Positions 1 to 7,916 of a stretch of 64,000 nt of DNA are shown here, one piece after another. The translations under genes and the position numbers were made by a program. The notes below the pieces were generated by a model. That model did not search any database. It saw only the letters and a list, made by a program, of their open reading frames with translations, and was not told the DNA's origin. Position 1 is the first letter of the stretch. Each line of letters begins with the position of its first letter. Source of the DNA: Sphingopyxis sp. 113P3 (GTDB taxonomy: Bacteria > Pseudomonadota > Alphaproteobacteria > Sphingomonadales > Sphingomonadaceae); assembly GCF_001278035.1 (NCBI RefSeq), contig NZ_CP009452.1, positions 1,769,501-1,833,500 of the forward strand. The letters are read 5' to 3'.

Positions 1-64
1 CCGCGTGGAGTGCAGCAAGCGTCGGCACCGCAAAGGGCGGCGTTCCCATGAAGGCGATGCGCAT
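1..64 (-). CDS. fmt: Methionyl-tRNA formyltransferase, N-terminal fragment (runs off left edge)
   Basis: The complement from 64 downwards reads ATG followed by [23 protein letters not shown] residues, the highly conserved start of methionyl-tRNA formyltransferase, which formylates initiator Met-tRNA in the cytoplasm. Only about 21 codons are inside the window. A second in-frame ATG lies two codons upstream (68-70), so the start could be at 70. It is divergent from recR, and def (the deformylase that removes the formyl group later) lies just beyond recR, which fits the usual fmt/def neighbourhood. The identification rests on a short but very characteristic N-terminus. Confidence 0.85.
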   Translation of the reverse strand, partial: MRIAFMGTPPFAVPTLAALHA

Positions 65-99
65 TGTCATTTCCAGCGCGCCGCTTAAGACCATCCGTC

Positions 100-696
100 A
101 TGGCATCGCAAGAGATTGAAGCTCTCGTCCAGCAACTTGCCCGTCTTCCGGGCCTTGGCCCGCGCTCGGCGCGGCGCGCCGTGTTGCACCTGATGAAGAA
201 GCGCGAAACCGCCTTCGCGCCGCTTCTCGCTGCTCTTGAGACTGTGTCGGAAAGGCTCGTTACCTGCGCGATATGCGGGAATGTCGACACGCAGGACCCG
301 TGCGCAATCTGCGCTGATCCGCGCCGCGACCCGCGCAGTCTCTGCGTCGTTGAGGAGGTGTCGGACCTTTGGGCGCTCGACAAGTCGCGGCTCTTCCCCG
401 GCAAATATCATGTGCTGGGGGGGCGGCTGTCGGCGCTCGAGGGCGTGCGGCCTCAGGATCTCAGCATCGACGCGCTCGTAAGCCGCGTCGCTGCGGGTGG
501 CATCGACGAAGTGGTGCTCGCAATGAACGCGACGCTCGAGGGGCAGACGACCGCGCATTATCTCGCCGAGCGGCTCGAGAGCTATCCGGTTCGCCTGACC
601 CAGCTCGCACATGGCCTCCCGGTCGGCGGCGAACTCGACTATCTCGACGAGGGAACGCTGGCGCAGGCGCTCAGGGCCAGGCGCCCGGTGGGCTAA
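100..696 (+). CDS. recR: Recombination mediator protein RecR
   Basis: RecR works with RecF/RecO to load RecA on gapped single-stranded DNA. The 198-residue product has the usual size and domain order: helix-hairpin-helix near residues 15-26 ([12 protein letters not shown]), a four-cysteine zinc finger (Cys56, Cys59, Cys68, Cys71), a Toprim domain starting near residue 80 ([14 protein letters not shown]) and a C-terminal Gly/Asp-rich segment. The start at 100 (MASQEIE) matches the family N-terminus; an upstream in-frame ATG at 64 would overlap the start of divergent fmt and adds non-conserved residues. recF is also in this window (31370), but not adjacent. Confidence 0.97.
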   Translation: MASQEIEALVQQLARLPGLGPRSARRAVLHLMKKRETAFAPLLAALETVSERLVTCAICGNVDTQDPCAICADPRRDPRSLCVVEEVSDLWALDKSRLFPGKYHVLGGRLSALEGVRPQDLSIDALVSRVAAGGIDEVVLAMNATLEGQTTAHYLAERLESYPVRLTQLAHGLPVGGELDYLDEGTLAQALRARRPVG

Positions 697-874
697 ATGC
701 GGATCGCAAGGTACGCGTGCGTAATGTCTCGCGCGGGGCTTGATCGCGCAGGCAAATTTGCCTTTCCCCCCAAATCTGCCGGCACCGAGAGTGCGACAAA
801 GGCGAGGAAAGCGCGCAAGTGAGCTCAAAAGAGGGCCCCTTGACCCCGCGCCCCTGCGATCATACCTGACCCTC

Positions 875-1408
875 ATGGCCCTATTACCGATCATAGAGAC
901 CCCGGACCCCCGGCTGCGCGTCATCTCGAAGCCCGTGGAGACGTTTGACGCCGAGTTGAAGCAGCTCGTCGCCGACATGTTCGAGACGATGTACGATGCG
1001 CCCGGAATCGGGCTAGCCGCGATTCAGGTCGGGGTGGCAAAGCGCATCCTCGTGATCGACCTTCAGGAAACCGATCCGGAGGATGAAGAGGGCAAGCGCG
1101 TGATCCGCAATCCGCGCGTCTTCATCAATCCTGTCTTCTCCGATTTTTCAGAAGAGCATAGCGTCTATCAGGAAGGCTGTCTGTCGGTCCCCGAGCAATA
1201 TGCCGAGGTAACGCGCCCTGCTGAAGTCACGGTCGACTGGCAGGACGCGGACGGCAATCATCACCGCGAACGCATGACCGGCCTCATGGCAACGTGCATC
1301 CAGCACGAACATGATCATCTGGAAGGCATTCTCTTCATCGATCATCTCTCGCGTCTGAAGCGCCAAATGGTGCTGAAGAAGCTCGCCAAAATGCGCAAGG
1401 CGGCCTGA
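875..1408 (+). CDS. def: Peptide deformylase
   Basis: Removes the N-formyl group from nascent proteins using a metal-bound water. The 177-residue product carries all three deformylase motifs: GIGLAAIQ (residues 44-51), EGCLSVP (100-106, metal ligand Cys102) and HEHDH (144-148, metal ligands His144 and His148 with catalytic Glu145). The ATG at 875 gives the standard N-terminus (MALLPIIETPDPRLR); the longer frame from 740 adds about 45 low-complexity basic residues and is not supported. It lies 178 bp downstream of recR on the same strand, so it probably has its own promoter. Confidence 0.97.
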   Translation: MALLPIIETPDPRLRVISKPVETFDAELKQLVADMFETMYDAPGIGLAAIQVGVAKRILVIDLQETDPEDEEGKRVIRNPRVFINPVFSDFSEEHSVYQEGCLSVPEQYAEVTRPAEVTVDWQDADGNHHRERMTGLMATCIQHEHDHLEGILFIDHLSRLKRQMVLKKLAKMRKAA

Positions 1409-1461
1409 CCGGCGTTGTCGGCGAAGCCTCCGCTGCTCACCATCCCTGACAGAAGAATAGC

Positions 1462-1483
1462 CGCCCCAGCTTTCGCTGGGGCG
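1462..1483. terminator. Perfect 9-bp hairpin between convergent def and grpE
   Basis: CGCCCCAGC and GCTGGGGCG flank a TTTC tetraloop, giving a 9-bp perfect stem in the short gap between the convergent def and grpE stops. There is no T-tract, so it may be a bidirectional stop or a REP-like palindrome; a similar stem with a GAAA loop occurs at 15723-15738. Confidence 0.5.
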
Positions 1484-1494
1484 ACGCGTCGCGC

Positions 1495-2067
1495 TTAGTC
1501 CGCCTTCTTTGCGACGCCGACCATCGCGGGGCGCAGCAGGCGGTCCTTCATCATGTATCCCGCCTGCATCTCCTGCACGATCGTGCCGGGCTCCTTGTCG
1601 CTTGGAATCTCGAGCATCGCCTGATGCTGGTTTGGGTCGAGCGGCAGGCCGATCGCTGCAATGCGGGTAATTCCGTGGCGTTCGAAAACGCTCATCAGCT
1701 CGCGTTCGGTCGCTTCGAGACCTGCCACAAAGGGCTTGAACTTCTCGTCCTCGCGCTGCTCGTCCCCGATCGCGGAGAGCGCACGGCCGAGATTGTCCGC
1801 GACCGACAGGATGTCGCGCGCAAATTTGGTCGCGGCATAGGCATGCGCGTCGGCGATTTCCTTGTCCTTGCGCCGGGTCACATTCTGCGTCTCGGCGCGC
1901 GCATAGAGAAGTTCCTGCTGCAGCGATGCGATCTGTTCAGCAAGCTTTGCCGCCTCGTCCTGCGGCTCGGCTTCGCCCGCAGGGGCATCGGTCGCAGCGG
2001 CTTCGGCAGTTTCAGCGTCAAGGGGCGTTCCGTCTTCGACGGGCGTCTCGTTTTCGGTGTTTGTCAT
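1495..2067 (-). CDS. grpE: Nucleotide exchange factor GrpE
   Basis: GrpE is the nucleotide exchange factor that resets DnaK. The 190-residue product has an acidic, low-complexity N-terminus (about residues 1-35), a long helical coiled-coil region (about 38-75, rich in charged residues and containing LLYARAETQNVTRR) and a C-terminal beta domain with the family-typical segment GLPLDPNQHQAM and an ending like YMMKDRLLRPAMVGV. It follows hrcA by 4 bp on the same strand, so the two are almost certainly co-transcribed. dnaK/dnaJ are not in the window. Confidence 0.97.
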   Translation of the reverse strand: MTNTENETPVEDGTPLDAETAEAAATDAPAGEAEPQDEAAKLAEQIASLQQELLYARAETQNVTRRKDKEIADAHAYAATKFARDILSVADNLGRALSAIGDEQREDEKFKPFVAGLEATERELMSVFERHGITRIAAIGLPLDPNQHQAMLEIPSDKEPGTIVQEMQAGYMMKDRLLRPAMVGVAKKAD

Positions 2068-2071
2068 AAAC

Positions 2072-3115
2072 CTATCGTATCAGTCTGGAGAGCGATTGTG
2101 CGGTGAAATCCACCATGGGTACGATGCGCGCGTAGTTCAAGCGCGTCGGGCCGATAACCCCGACGACGCCGACGACGCGCCCATCCGATCCGCGATAGGG
2201 CGCGGCGATAACCGACGAGCCCGAGAGCGAAAAGAGCTTATTCTCCGACCCGATGAAGATACGGGTCGCACTGCCATCGCGCGCGCTGTCGAGAAGCTGC
2301 GCAATGTCCTGCTTGGTCTCGAGCTCGTCGAGGAGTTGCCGTACCCGGTCGAGGTCGCCGACCGCATTTTCGTCGAGCAGGTTGGCCTGCCCGCGCACGA
2401 TCAGCACCGGACGGTCGGCGCCGTCCGACGACCAGACCGCGAGCCCGCGCGACACGAGATCGGCGGCGGCGCGGTCGACCGCGATGCGCTCGGCCTCGAT
2501 CTCGCGCCGCACGCACGCCTGCGCTTCGGCGAGTGTCATTCCCGAAAGCATCGCCGAGATATAATTGCCCGCCTCGACCAGCGCCGAGGGCTGAAGTCCG
2601 GCCGGGATGTCGATGACCCGGTTCTCGACCGTGCCGTCGCCCGCAACGAGGACGACAAGCGCCTGGTTCGCCGACATCGGCACGAAGGCGACCTGCTTCA
2701 GCACCCGCTCATGCTTGGGTACGAGGACGAGCCCGGCGCAGGCCGAGAGCCCGGAAAGTGCGGCGGTCGCCTGGGCGAGCGCGCTTTCGATCGGGCCGGC
2801 GTCGGCGAGACTCGCCTCGATCTGCGCCCGGTCCTCTGCGCTCGGTTCGGCGACCTGCATCATCCCGTCGACAAAGAGCCGCAGTCCCTGCTCGGTGGGG
2901 AGCCGTCCGGCGCTCGTGTGGGGGCTGGCGAGTAGGCCGAGTTCTTCGAGATCCTGCATCACATTGCGGATCGAGGCCGGCGAGAGATTGAGCGCTGCAA
3001 GCTTGGAGAGCGTGCGCGATCCGACCGGCTGTCCGGTCTCGAGATAGGCATCGACGACCAGCCGGAACACGTCGCGCGCGCGCGTGGTGAGTTCGGTGAT
3101 GGGCGGCGTTGTCAT
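2072..3115 (-). CDS. hrcA: Heat-inducible transcription repressor HrcA
   Basis: HrcA represses groESL/dnaK-type operons by binding CIRCE elements. The 347-residue product opens with the winged-helix domain (LTTRARDVFRLVVDAYLETG, then SRTLSK) and has the family middle domain and C-terminal segment (GPTRLNYARIVPMVDF). I chose the ATG at 3115 (MTTPPITEL) because the upstream extension to 3289 runs through the 3' end of astB and is not family-like. I see no CIRCE sequence (TTAGCACTC/GAGTGCTAA) upstream, so any autoregulation is not visible here. Confidence 0.97.
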   Translation of the reverse strand: MTTPPITELTTRARDVFRLVVDAYLETGQPVGSRTLSKLAALNLSPASIRNVMQDLEELGLLASPHTSAGRLPTEQGLRLFVDGMMQVAEPSAEDRAQIEASLADAGPIESALAQATAALSGLSACAGLVLVPKHERVLKQVAFVPMSANQALVVLVAGDGTVENRVIDIPAGLQPSALVEAGNYISAMLSGMTLAEAQACVRREIEAERIAVDRAAADLVSRGLAVWSSDGADRPVLIVRGQANLLDENAVGDLDRVRQLLDELETKQDIAQLLDSARDGSATRIFIGSENKLFSLSGSSVIAAPYRGSDGRVVGVVGVIGPTRLNYARIVPMVDFTAQSLSRLIR

Positions 3116-3142
3116 GCTCACGATGTAGGCATGGCACGGGGC

Positions 3143-3158
3143 GGGGGCAAGCGCCCCC
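3143..3158. terminator. GC-rich hairpin between astB and hrcA
   Basis: GGGGGC and GCCCCC with an AAGC loop form a 6-bp stem just after the astB stop (minus strand) and before hrcA. No U-tract follows, so a terminator role is only plausible. Confidence 0.35.
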
Positions 3159-3177
3159 TTCTGCCTCAACGCCCGTG

Positions 3178-4428
3178 TCAGAGGAGAGCGGTAAGTTCGA
3201 GCGCCTCGAGAAGGGCAGCCCGCGCCTTGCGCACATCTGCAACAAGCGCGGCCGATGCGAGATCGCCCGGCGCAATCGCCTCGGGCCAATGGGTTGCAAC
3301 CACGGCTGCGACCCGGTCGAGCTTCGCTTCATCGGCGAGAAAGCGCGGGTCGACGCTCGCGGGATCGGCCACGACGCGCAGCCTGAGGCAGGCAGGGCCG
3401 CCGCCGTTCGCCATCGACTGGCGGACGTCGACCGGGAAAAGCTGGCGGATCGGGCCGTTCCCAGCGACCATGGTCTCAAGCCAGCTCCATACCGCGGGCG
3501 TTTCCTTCGCCTCGGTCGGCAACACGAGGCCCATGCCCCCGCTTTCGGGGAGACTCACAAGCTGGGCGTTGAAGAGATAGGATTTGACCGCGTCTGCAAG
3601 GCTCACCGCGGCGGTCGGTACCTCGACAATTTCGACCTCGGGAAAGGCAGCCCGGATCTCGGCGTGCGCCGCTTCGCGGTCGTGAAACGCGCTCTGGTGG
3701 GTGAAGAGCACATGCTCGTTCGCTACCGCGACGACGTCGTTGTGAAAGGCCCCGCCCTGGATCGCAACGTCCGACTGGCGGAGGAACAGCGTGCGCGCAG
3801 GATCGAGGCGGTGGCGGCGCGCGATCGCTTTTGAGGCATCGAGATGCTGGCGTGCCGGGAAACGCCCGCCGCCGACGCCATAGACGAAAATCTCGAGCCC
3901 CGGCGCGCCGTGCCCCCTGCAAAGCCGCATGTGGTTTGCCGCACCCTCGTCGCCGAAGGGGGCAGGGATGGGACCGTGTACGGCAAAGGCGGGGTCGGCA
4001 AAGGCGATGCGGAGCTGGGCGAGCGTGCCTTGCCACTCGTGGCTACGGTGCGGCATGGTGACGAGATTGGCGACGGTGAGATGACATTTGCCGTCGCCGC
4101 TATCGGGCGCGGGCGAGACGGTCGCGGCATTGGCGGCCCACATCGAGGAGGCCGACCAGGCTTGCGCTCTGAGATGCGGTTCGGCGTCGTCGAGGCTCGT
4201 TTCGAGCGTCTTGAGCCAGGCGATGTCGGGGCGATCGAGCGGCACCAGAAAGGCCTGCGGCAACCCGAGCGCGAGATTGTGGCGCATTTTCTCGATGCCC
4301 TGCAGCGCCGCGGCGCGTGGCTGCGAGATGTCGCCGGCGTGGCTCGCCGACGCGATATTGCCGCGGCTGAGCCCTGCATAATTGTGCGTCGGGCCGATGA
4401 TGCCATCGAAGTTGATTTCGGTGAGCAT
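3178..4428 (-). CDS. astB: N-succinylarginine dihydrolase
   Basis: Second enzyme of the arginine succinyltransferase (AST) pathway: it converts N2-succinylarginine to N2-succinylornithine, CO2 and ammonia. The 416-residue product matches the family over its whole length, beginning TEINFDGIIGPTHNYAGLS and including the Asn/His-rich segments expected of this amidinotransferase-fold enzyme (e.g. HNDVVAVANEHVLF, GGGPACLRLRV). It abuts astA with no gap (astA stop at 4429-4431, astB start at 4428), indicating translational coupling. astC, astD and astE are not seen nearby. Confidence 0.96.
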   Translation of the reverse strand: MLTEINFDGIIGPTHNYAGLSRGNIASASHAGDISQPRAAALQGIEKMRHNLALGLPQAFLVPLDRPDIAWLKTLETSLDDAEPHLRAQAWSASSMWAANAATVSPAPDSGDGKCHLTVANLVTMPHRSHEWQGTLAQLRIAFADPAFAVHGPIPAPFGDEGAANHMRLCRGHGAPGLEIFVYGVGGGRFPARQHLDASKAIARRHRLDPARTLFLRQSDVAIQGGAFHNDVVAVANEHVLFTHQSAFHDREAAHAEIRAAFPEVEIVEVPTAAVSLADAVKSYLFNAQLVSLPESGGMGLVLPTEAKETPAVWSWLETMVAGNGPIRQLFPVDVRQSMANGGGPACLRLRVVADPASVDPRFLADEAKLDRVAAVVATHWPEAIAPGDLASAALVADVRKARAALLEALELTALL

Positions 4429-5430
4429 CTAGCGTCCGATCCAGCTGATCGCGTCGCCCGCGCCAACGCCGAGCAAACGGGCGCTGTCGGCATCGATCGT
4501 GCCATCGGCGCCGACCTTTCCGAAACAGCAGCGGAAGTCTGCGAGCCGCCCGGTCGCGATCAGAGCGTCCTCGCCCGCTTCGCCGATCCCCGTGACCTCG
4601 ATATGTTTCGCATCGCGCACGCTCATTACCTGATCGGTGCGCGCGGTCATCGTGGGGCCGCCATCGAAGATGTCGACATAATTTTCAAAGGCGAATCCCT
4701 CATTCTCGAGCATCCGCATTGCAGCGCGCCCGCTCGGGTGGGGTACGCCGATGACCGCGCGCGCGCTTTCGGGGAGCATCGCGATATAGACGGGGTGCTT
4801 GGGCATGAGGTCGGCGATGAACTGGTTCCCGTGCACCGCGTTGAACTGGTCGGCCTCCTGAAAGCTCATCCCGAAGAACTTGCCCGCGACGCCGTCCCAG
4901 AAGGGCGATCCGCCGGCTTCGTCGATCACCCCGCGCAGCTCGGCAAGGATGCGGTCGCCAAAGCGCGCGCGGTGGCGGGCAATGAAGAGATAGCGCGAAC
5001 GCGCGAGGAGCAGCCCGAGCCCGCCAGCGCGTGCCGCGGGGTGAAGGAAGAGCCCGCCGACCTCGCTTGAGCCGTTAAGGTCGTTGCTGAGCATCAGGAT
5101 CTGCGCGTGAAAGGTGCGGCCGAGCTGCTCGCTATGCTTGCTGTCGGTGCCGATACGGTAGGAATAGAAGGGCCAGCGTTGGCCCACCTGCCCGAAAATC
5201 TGACAGGTGCCGCGCACGTCCCCCGTTACGCGGTCTTCAAGGACGAGCAGGTAAAGCTCGTCAGAGGGATATTCCCTGTCCGAGGCAAAGCTTGCCTCGG
5301 CGCGCTCGAGCTTGGCGCGAAGCGCCTTCTTGTCGGGAGGAAGGTTGGTGAAGCCTCCGCCTGTCAGCTTCGCCATCTCGTAGATGCTCTGCAAATCGCC
5401 CGGCCTGGCCGCCCGGATCACATGGTTCAC
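4429..5430 (-). CDS. astA: Arginine N-succinyltransferase
   Basis: First enzyme of AST arginine catabolism, transferring succinyl from succinyl-CoA to the arginine alpha-amino group. The 333-residue, GNAT-like product has the family N-terminus (IRAARPGDLQSIYEMAKLTG) and internal landmarks (SEVGGLFLHPAARAGGLG, WDGVAGKFFGMSFQEAD). It overlaps the upstream M20 hydrolase gene by 4 bp and abuts astB, so three genes form one minus-strand operon: hydrolase-astA-astB. Confidence 0.95.
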   Translation of the reverse strand: MNHVIRAARPGDLQSIYEMAKLTGGGFTNLPPDKKALRAKLERAEASFASDREYPSDELYLLVLEDRVTGDVRGTCQIFGQVGQRWPFYSYRIGTDSKHSEQLGRTFHAQILMLSNDLNGSSEVGGLFLHPAARAGGLGLLLARSRYLFIARHRARFGDRILAELRGVIDEAGGSPFWDGVAGKFFGMSFQEADQFNAVHGNQFIADLMPKHPVYIAMLPESARAVIGVPHPSGRAAMRMLENEGFAFENYVDIFDGGPTMTARTDQVMSVRDAKHIEVTGIGEAGEDALIATGRLADFRCCFGKVGADGTIDADSARLLGVGAGDAISWIGR

Positions 5431-6635
5431 ACGGTCCCCCGTTCTGCTAGTCTCATCATGACGAGCGCCGACAGCTGTGCCCGCTCGGCGAGGCTGCCGG
5501 TGATCAGAAATTCATCCGCGCTGTGAATGGCGCCGCCGCGTGGACCCATTGTGTCGACGACCGGGATGCCGCAGGCCGCGATATTGTTGCCGTCGCACAC
5601 GCCGCCGGTCGCTTTCCACGCGATGTCGATGCCGAGCGCCCCGCCGCATTCGCGAACGAGTTGAAAGAGTCGCGTCGCAGCGGGGTCGAGCGGCTTGGGC
5701 GGGCGGTTGAAGCCGCCGTAAAGATGGCAGTGAACGTCATGGTCGCGTTCGATGCCGGCAACATTGCTGCGCAGCGCGGCCTCGGCGGCGGCCATGGCTT
5801 CAGGGCTCTCAGGGCGAAGATTGACGCGCAGGATAGCCTGGTCGGGGACGACATTATTGGGGCCGCCCCCGTCGATCTTCGCCGGGTTGACCTTGAGCTT
5901 CGCAGATTTGAGCGCATCGAGGCGTAGCGCGAGGTCGGCAGCGGCGACGAGGGCATTGCGCCCCTCGTCAGGGTTGCGGCCCGCATGGGCGGAGCGGCCG
6001 TGGATGAGAATGCTGAAGTTTCCGCTGCCTGGCCGCGCCCCTGCAAGCGTGCCGTCGGGAAGCGCGGGTTCGAAGGTCAGCGCGGCGGTCTTGCCCGCGG
6101 CGAGCTCGGCGATGAGCGGAGCCGAGGCGTGGCTGCCCGTTTCTTCATCGCTGTTGATCATCACGTCATAGCCGACGCGGCCGCTGAGCGGAGAGGTCTC
6201 AAGCGCCGAAAGCGCCGCGAGGATGACCGCGATGCCGCCCTTCATGTCCGCGGTGCCCGGTCCGTTGAGAATCCCCTCTTCAAGCCAGCGGAGCGACTGG
6301 AAGGGATGGTCCGCGGCAAACACCGTGTCCATATGCCCGGTAAAAAGCAGCTGCACGGGAGCATCAGGGCGCACGCGCACGTGGAGATGCTCGCCCCGCT
6401 CGATCGCTTGCACCGTGCCTTTAGCGTCGACGCTTTCCACTGGCGCCGGCGGGACGAGCCGCACCTCGCCCGGGAGCGCGGCAAAGGCGTCAGCGAGGAG
6501 CCCCGCAACCGTCTTCAGCCCTGAAAGGTTGCCGGTGCCGCTGTTGACTGCTGCCCAGCGCTCGACCTGCGCCAGCATCGGCGCGTCGGCGGCGCGCTCC
6601 AGCGTCGCGGTCTCGGTGGCGGTGGGGCTGATCAT
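5427..6635 (-). CDS. M20-family metallohydrolase (succinyl/acyl-amino-acid hydrolase candidate)
   Basis: A 402-residue M20 peptidase/ArgE-DapE/carboxypeptidase G2-like zinc hydrolase. Visible family motifs are GHMDTVFAADHPF (metal-binding His/Asp), GPGTADMKGG (bridging Asp), NSDEETGSHAS (catalytic and metal-binding Glu pair) and a late His near the C-terminus (GAIHSADE). I chose the ATG at 6635 (MISPTATET); an ATG 12 codons upstream is possible. It overlaps astA by 4 bp, so I infer a role in arginine/ornithine acyl-intermediate breakdown, perhaps substituting for a missing astE-type desuccinylase, but substrate specificity cannot be read from sequence. Confidence 0.85.
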   Translation of the reverse strand: MISPTATETATLERAADAPMLAQVERWAAVNSGTGNLSGLKTVAGLLADAFAALPGEVRLVPPAPVESVDAKGTVQAIERGEHLHVRVRPDAPVQLLFTGHMDTVFAADHPFQSLRWLEEGILNGPGTADMKGGIAVILAALSALETSPLSGRVGYDVMINSDEETGSHASAPLIAELAAGKTAALTFEPALPDGTLAGARPGSGNFSILIHGRSAHAGRNPDEGRNALVAAADLALRLDALKSAKLKVNPAKIDGGGPNNVVPDQAILRVNLRPESPEAMAAAEAALRSNVAGIERDHDVHCHLYGGFNRPPKPLDPAATRLFQLVRECGGALGIDIAWKATGGVCDGNNIAACGIPVVDTMGPRGGAIHSADEFLITGSLAERAQLSALVMMRLAERGTV

Positions 6636-6767
6636 CGCACGGCTATAGCGGGGCCCGCGATGCTTTTGCACCCCGTCTTGTCATTTTGTTGCGGGCGCCC
6701 CCATGCTTGACCCCGCGTCCGGGGCGCGGTTCACTCGATGGCCGAGCGGCGAGTCGAGGACGCGAAC

Positions 6768-7415
6768 ATGGCTGCTGGTTGCTGCGGATGCGAGACGAGC
6801 CCGCCCCCCGACGACAAGGCGTGGCGGCGGGTGTTGTGGATTGCGCTTGCGATCAACGCCGGCATGTTCGCGGTCGAGATCGTGGGCGGCGTCGCCGCAG
6901 CGTCGGCCGCGCTCCAGGCCGACGCGCTCGATTTCCTCGGCGACAGTGCCAATTATGCGATCAGTCTCGGCGTCGCGGGACTCGCGCTCAAGTGGCGCGC
7001 CCGGGCCGCCTGGTTCAAGGGCGCCTCGCTCCTCCTCCTCGGCTTCTGGGTGCTGGCAAGCACGGTGTGGATGGCGCTCGCGGGCTCGCTGCCGCACGCT
7101 GAGACCATGGGCGTGATTGGCCTCCTCGCACTTGCGGCGAATATCAGCTGCGCTCTCATGCTGTGGCGCCACCGCGAGGGCGACGCAAACCGCCGCTCGG
7201 TCTGGATCTGCTCGCGCAACGACGCGATCGGCAATATTGCCGTGGTGGCGGCGGCGCTCGGCGTGTTTGGTACCGGCTCCGGTTGGCCCGACCTGGTCGT
7301 CGCGGGCATCCTCGCAAGCCTCGGAATCAGCGGCGGGTGGCAGATCATCCGCCAGGCGCGCGGCGAACTCGCGAGCGTCGCCGCCGAGCAGCGCGCGGCG
7401 CGCGGCGCGGCCTGA
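6768..7415 (+). CDS. CDF-like cation transporter
   Basis: A 215-residue inner-membrane protein with about six hydrophobic segments. It resembles the transmembrane part of cation diffusion facilitators: ADALDFLGDSANYAISLGV matches the CDF motif in TM2 (Asp-rich, metal-binding in family members) and CSRNDAIGNIAVVAAALGV matches the TM5 motif. An N-terminal CCGCE stretch (residues 4-8) could touch metal. It lacks a long cytoplasmic C-terminal domain. The ATG at 6768 has a GAGGA about 9 bp upstream; an upstream ATG at 6738 lacks one. Divergent from the ast operon. Confidence 0.75.
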   Translation: MAAGCCGCETSPPPDDKAWRRVLWIALAINAGMFAVEIVGGVAAASAALQADALDFLGDSANYAISLGVAGLALKWRARAAWFKGASLLLLGFWVLASTVWMALAGSLPHAETMGVIGLLALAANISCALMLWRHREGDANRRSVWICSRNDAIGNIAVVAAALGVFGTGSGWPDLVVAGILASLGISGGWQIIRQARGELASVAAEQRAARGAA

Positions 7416-7425
7416 AGCGCGCGTC

Positions 7426-7839
7426 TCAGCCGATATGGCGCAGCATGTCTTCGAGTGCCGGGCGAAGGCGGCGGATCTCCTCGCGGTGCACCGCCGAGAG
7501 GGATTGCAGCACCGCGTGCGCCTTTTGGGTGAGATAGAGGGTCGCGCGCCGGCGGTCGTCTGCCGCGACCTCGCGGCGGACGAGGCCCAGAAGCTCGAGC
7601 CGATCGATCAGGCCGCTTGCGCTGTGCGGTTTCAGCATCAGTCGCTGCGCGACGGTGCCGATCGTCGGCGCCTCGGGCGCCGCGCCGCGGATCGCGAGCA
7701 AGGCCTGATGCTGCTGCGGCGTCAGCCCCTTTTCAGCCGCTCGCGCTTCGCTGAAGGCGAGGAACTGGCGCAGCGCATGGCGAAAATCGGCGAGCGCGGC
7801 ATAGTCCGCGTCGGTCAGGGAATCGTCGATTTTCGGCAT
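7426..7839 (-). CDS. MarR-family transcriptional regulator
   Basis: A 137-residue winged-helix regulator. The recognition region TIGTVAQRLMLKPHSASGLIDRLELLGLV followed by the wing DDRRRATLYLT is diagnostic for MarR. Three adjacent in-frame starts (7869, 7842, 7839) exist; 7839 (MPKIDDSL) is most family-like, and a start at 7869 would put the palindrome at 7860-7878 inside the coding region. It is divergent from the ClC-type channel gene, and that palindrome lies between them, so I infer autoregulation and control of the channel. Confidence 0.9.
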   Translation of the reverse strand: MPKIDDSLTDADYAALADFRHALRQFLAFSEARAAEKGLTPQQHQALLAIRGAAPEAPTIGTVAQRLMLKPHSASGLIDRLELLGLVRREVAADDRRRATLYLTQKAHAVLQSLSAVHREEIRRLRPALEDMLRHIG

Positions 7840-7859
7840 CATCACTCTCGGAATTGAAT

Positions 7860-7878
7860 TATGTCGCATTGCGATATA
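7860..7878. promoter_or_regulatory. Palindromic operator candidate between marR and clc
   Basis: TCGCA-T-TGCGA (7864-7874) is a perfect inverted repeat, extended by TAT/ATA arms with one mismatch each side (7860-7878). Its length (19 bp) and place, directly upstream of marR and within the clc leader, fit a MarR-dimer site. Confidence 0.55.
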
Positions 7879-7916
7879 TTGGCCCAGCGCCCCTTTTCAC
7901 CCATGCCGGACAAGCC

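Noticed and set aside
85..978. 297-codon minus-strand frame across recR and def
   Set aside because: Antisense shadow of two well-identified genes; Arg-rich, no family features.
3116..3177. CIRCE element before hrcA
   Set aside because: No TTAGCACTC/GAGTGCTAA inverted repeat seen in the gap.
2057..5070. Long plus-strand frames opposite hrcA and astB/astA (292 and 408 codons)
   Set aside because: High-GC antisense frames; composition rich in Arg/Asp/Gly without domains, and the opposite strand codes for clear enzymes.
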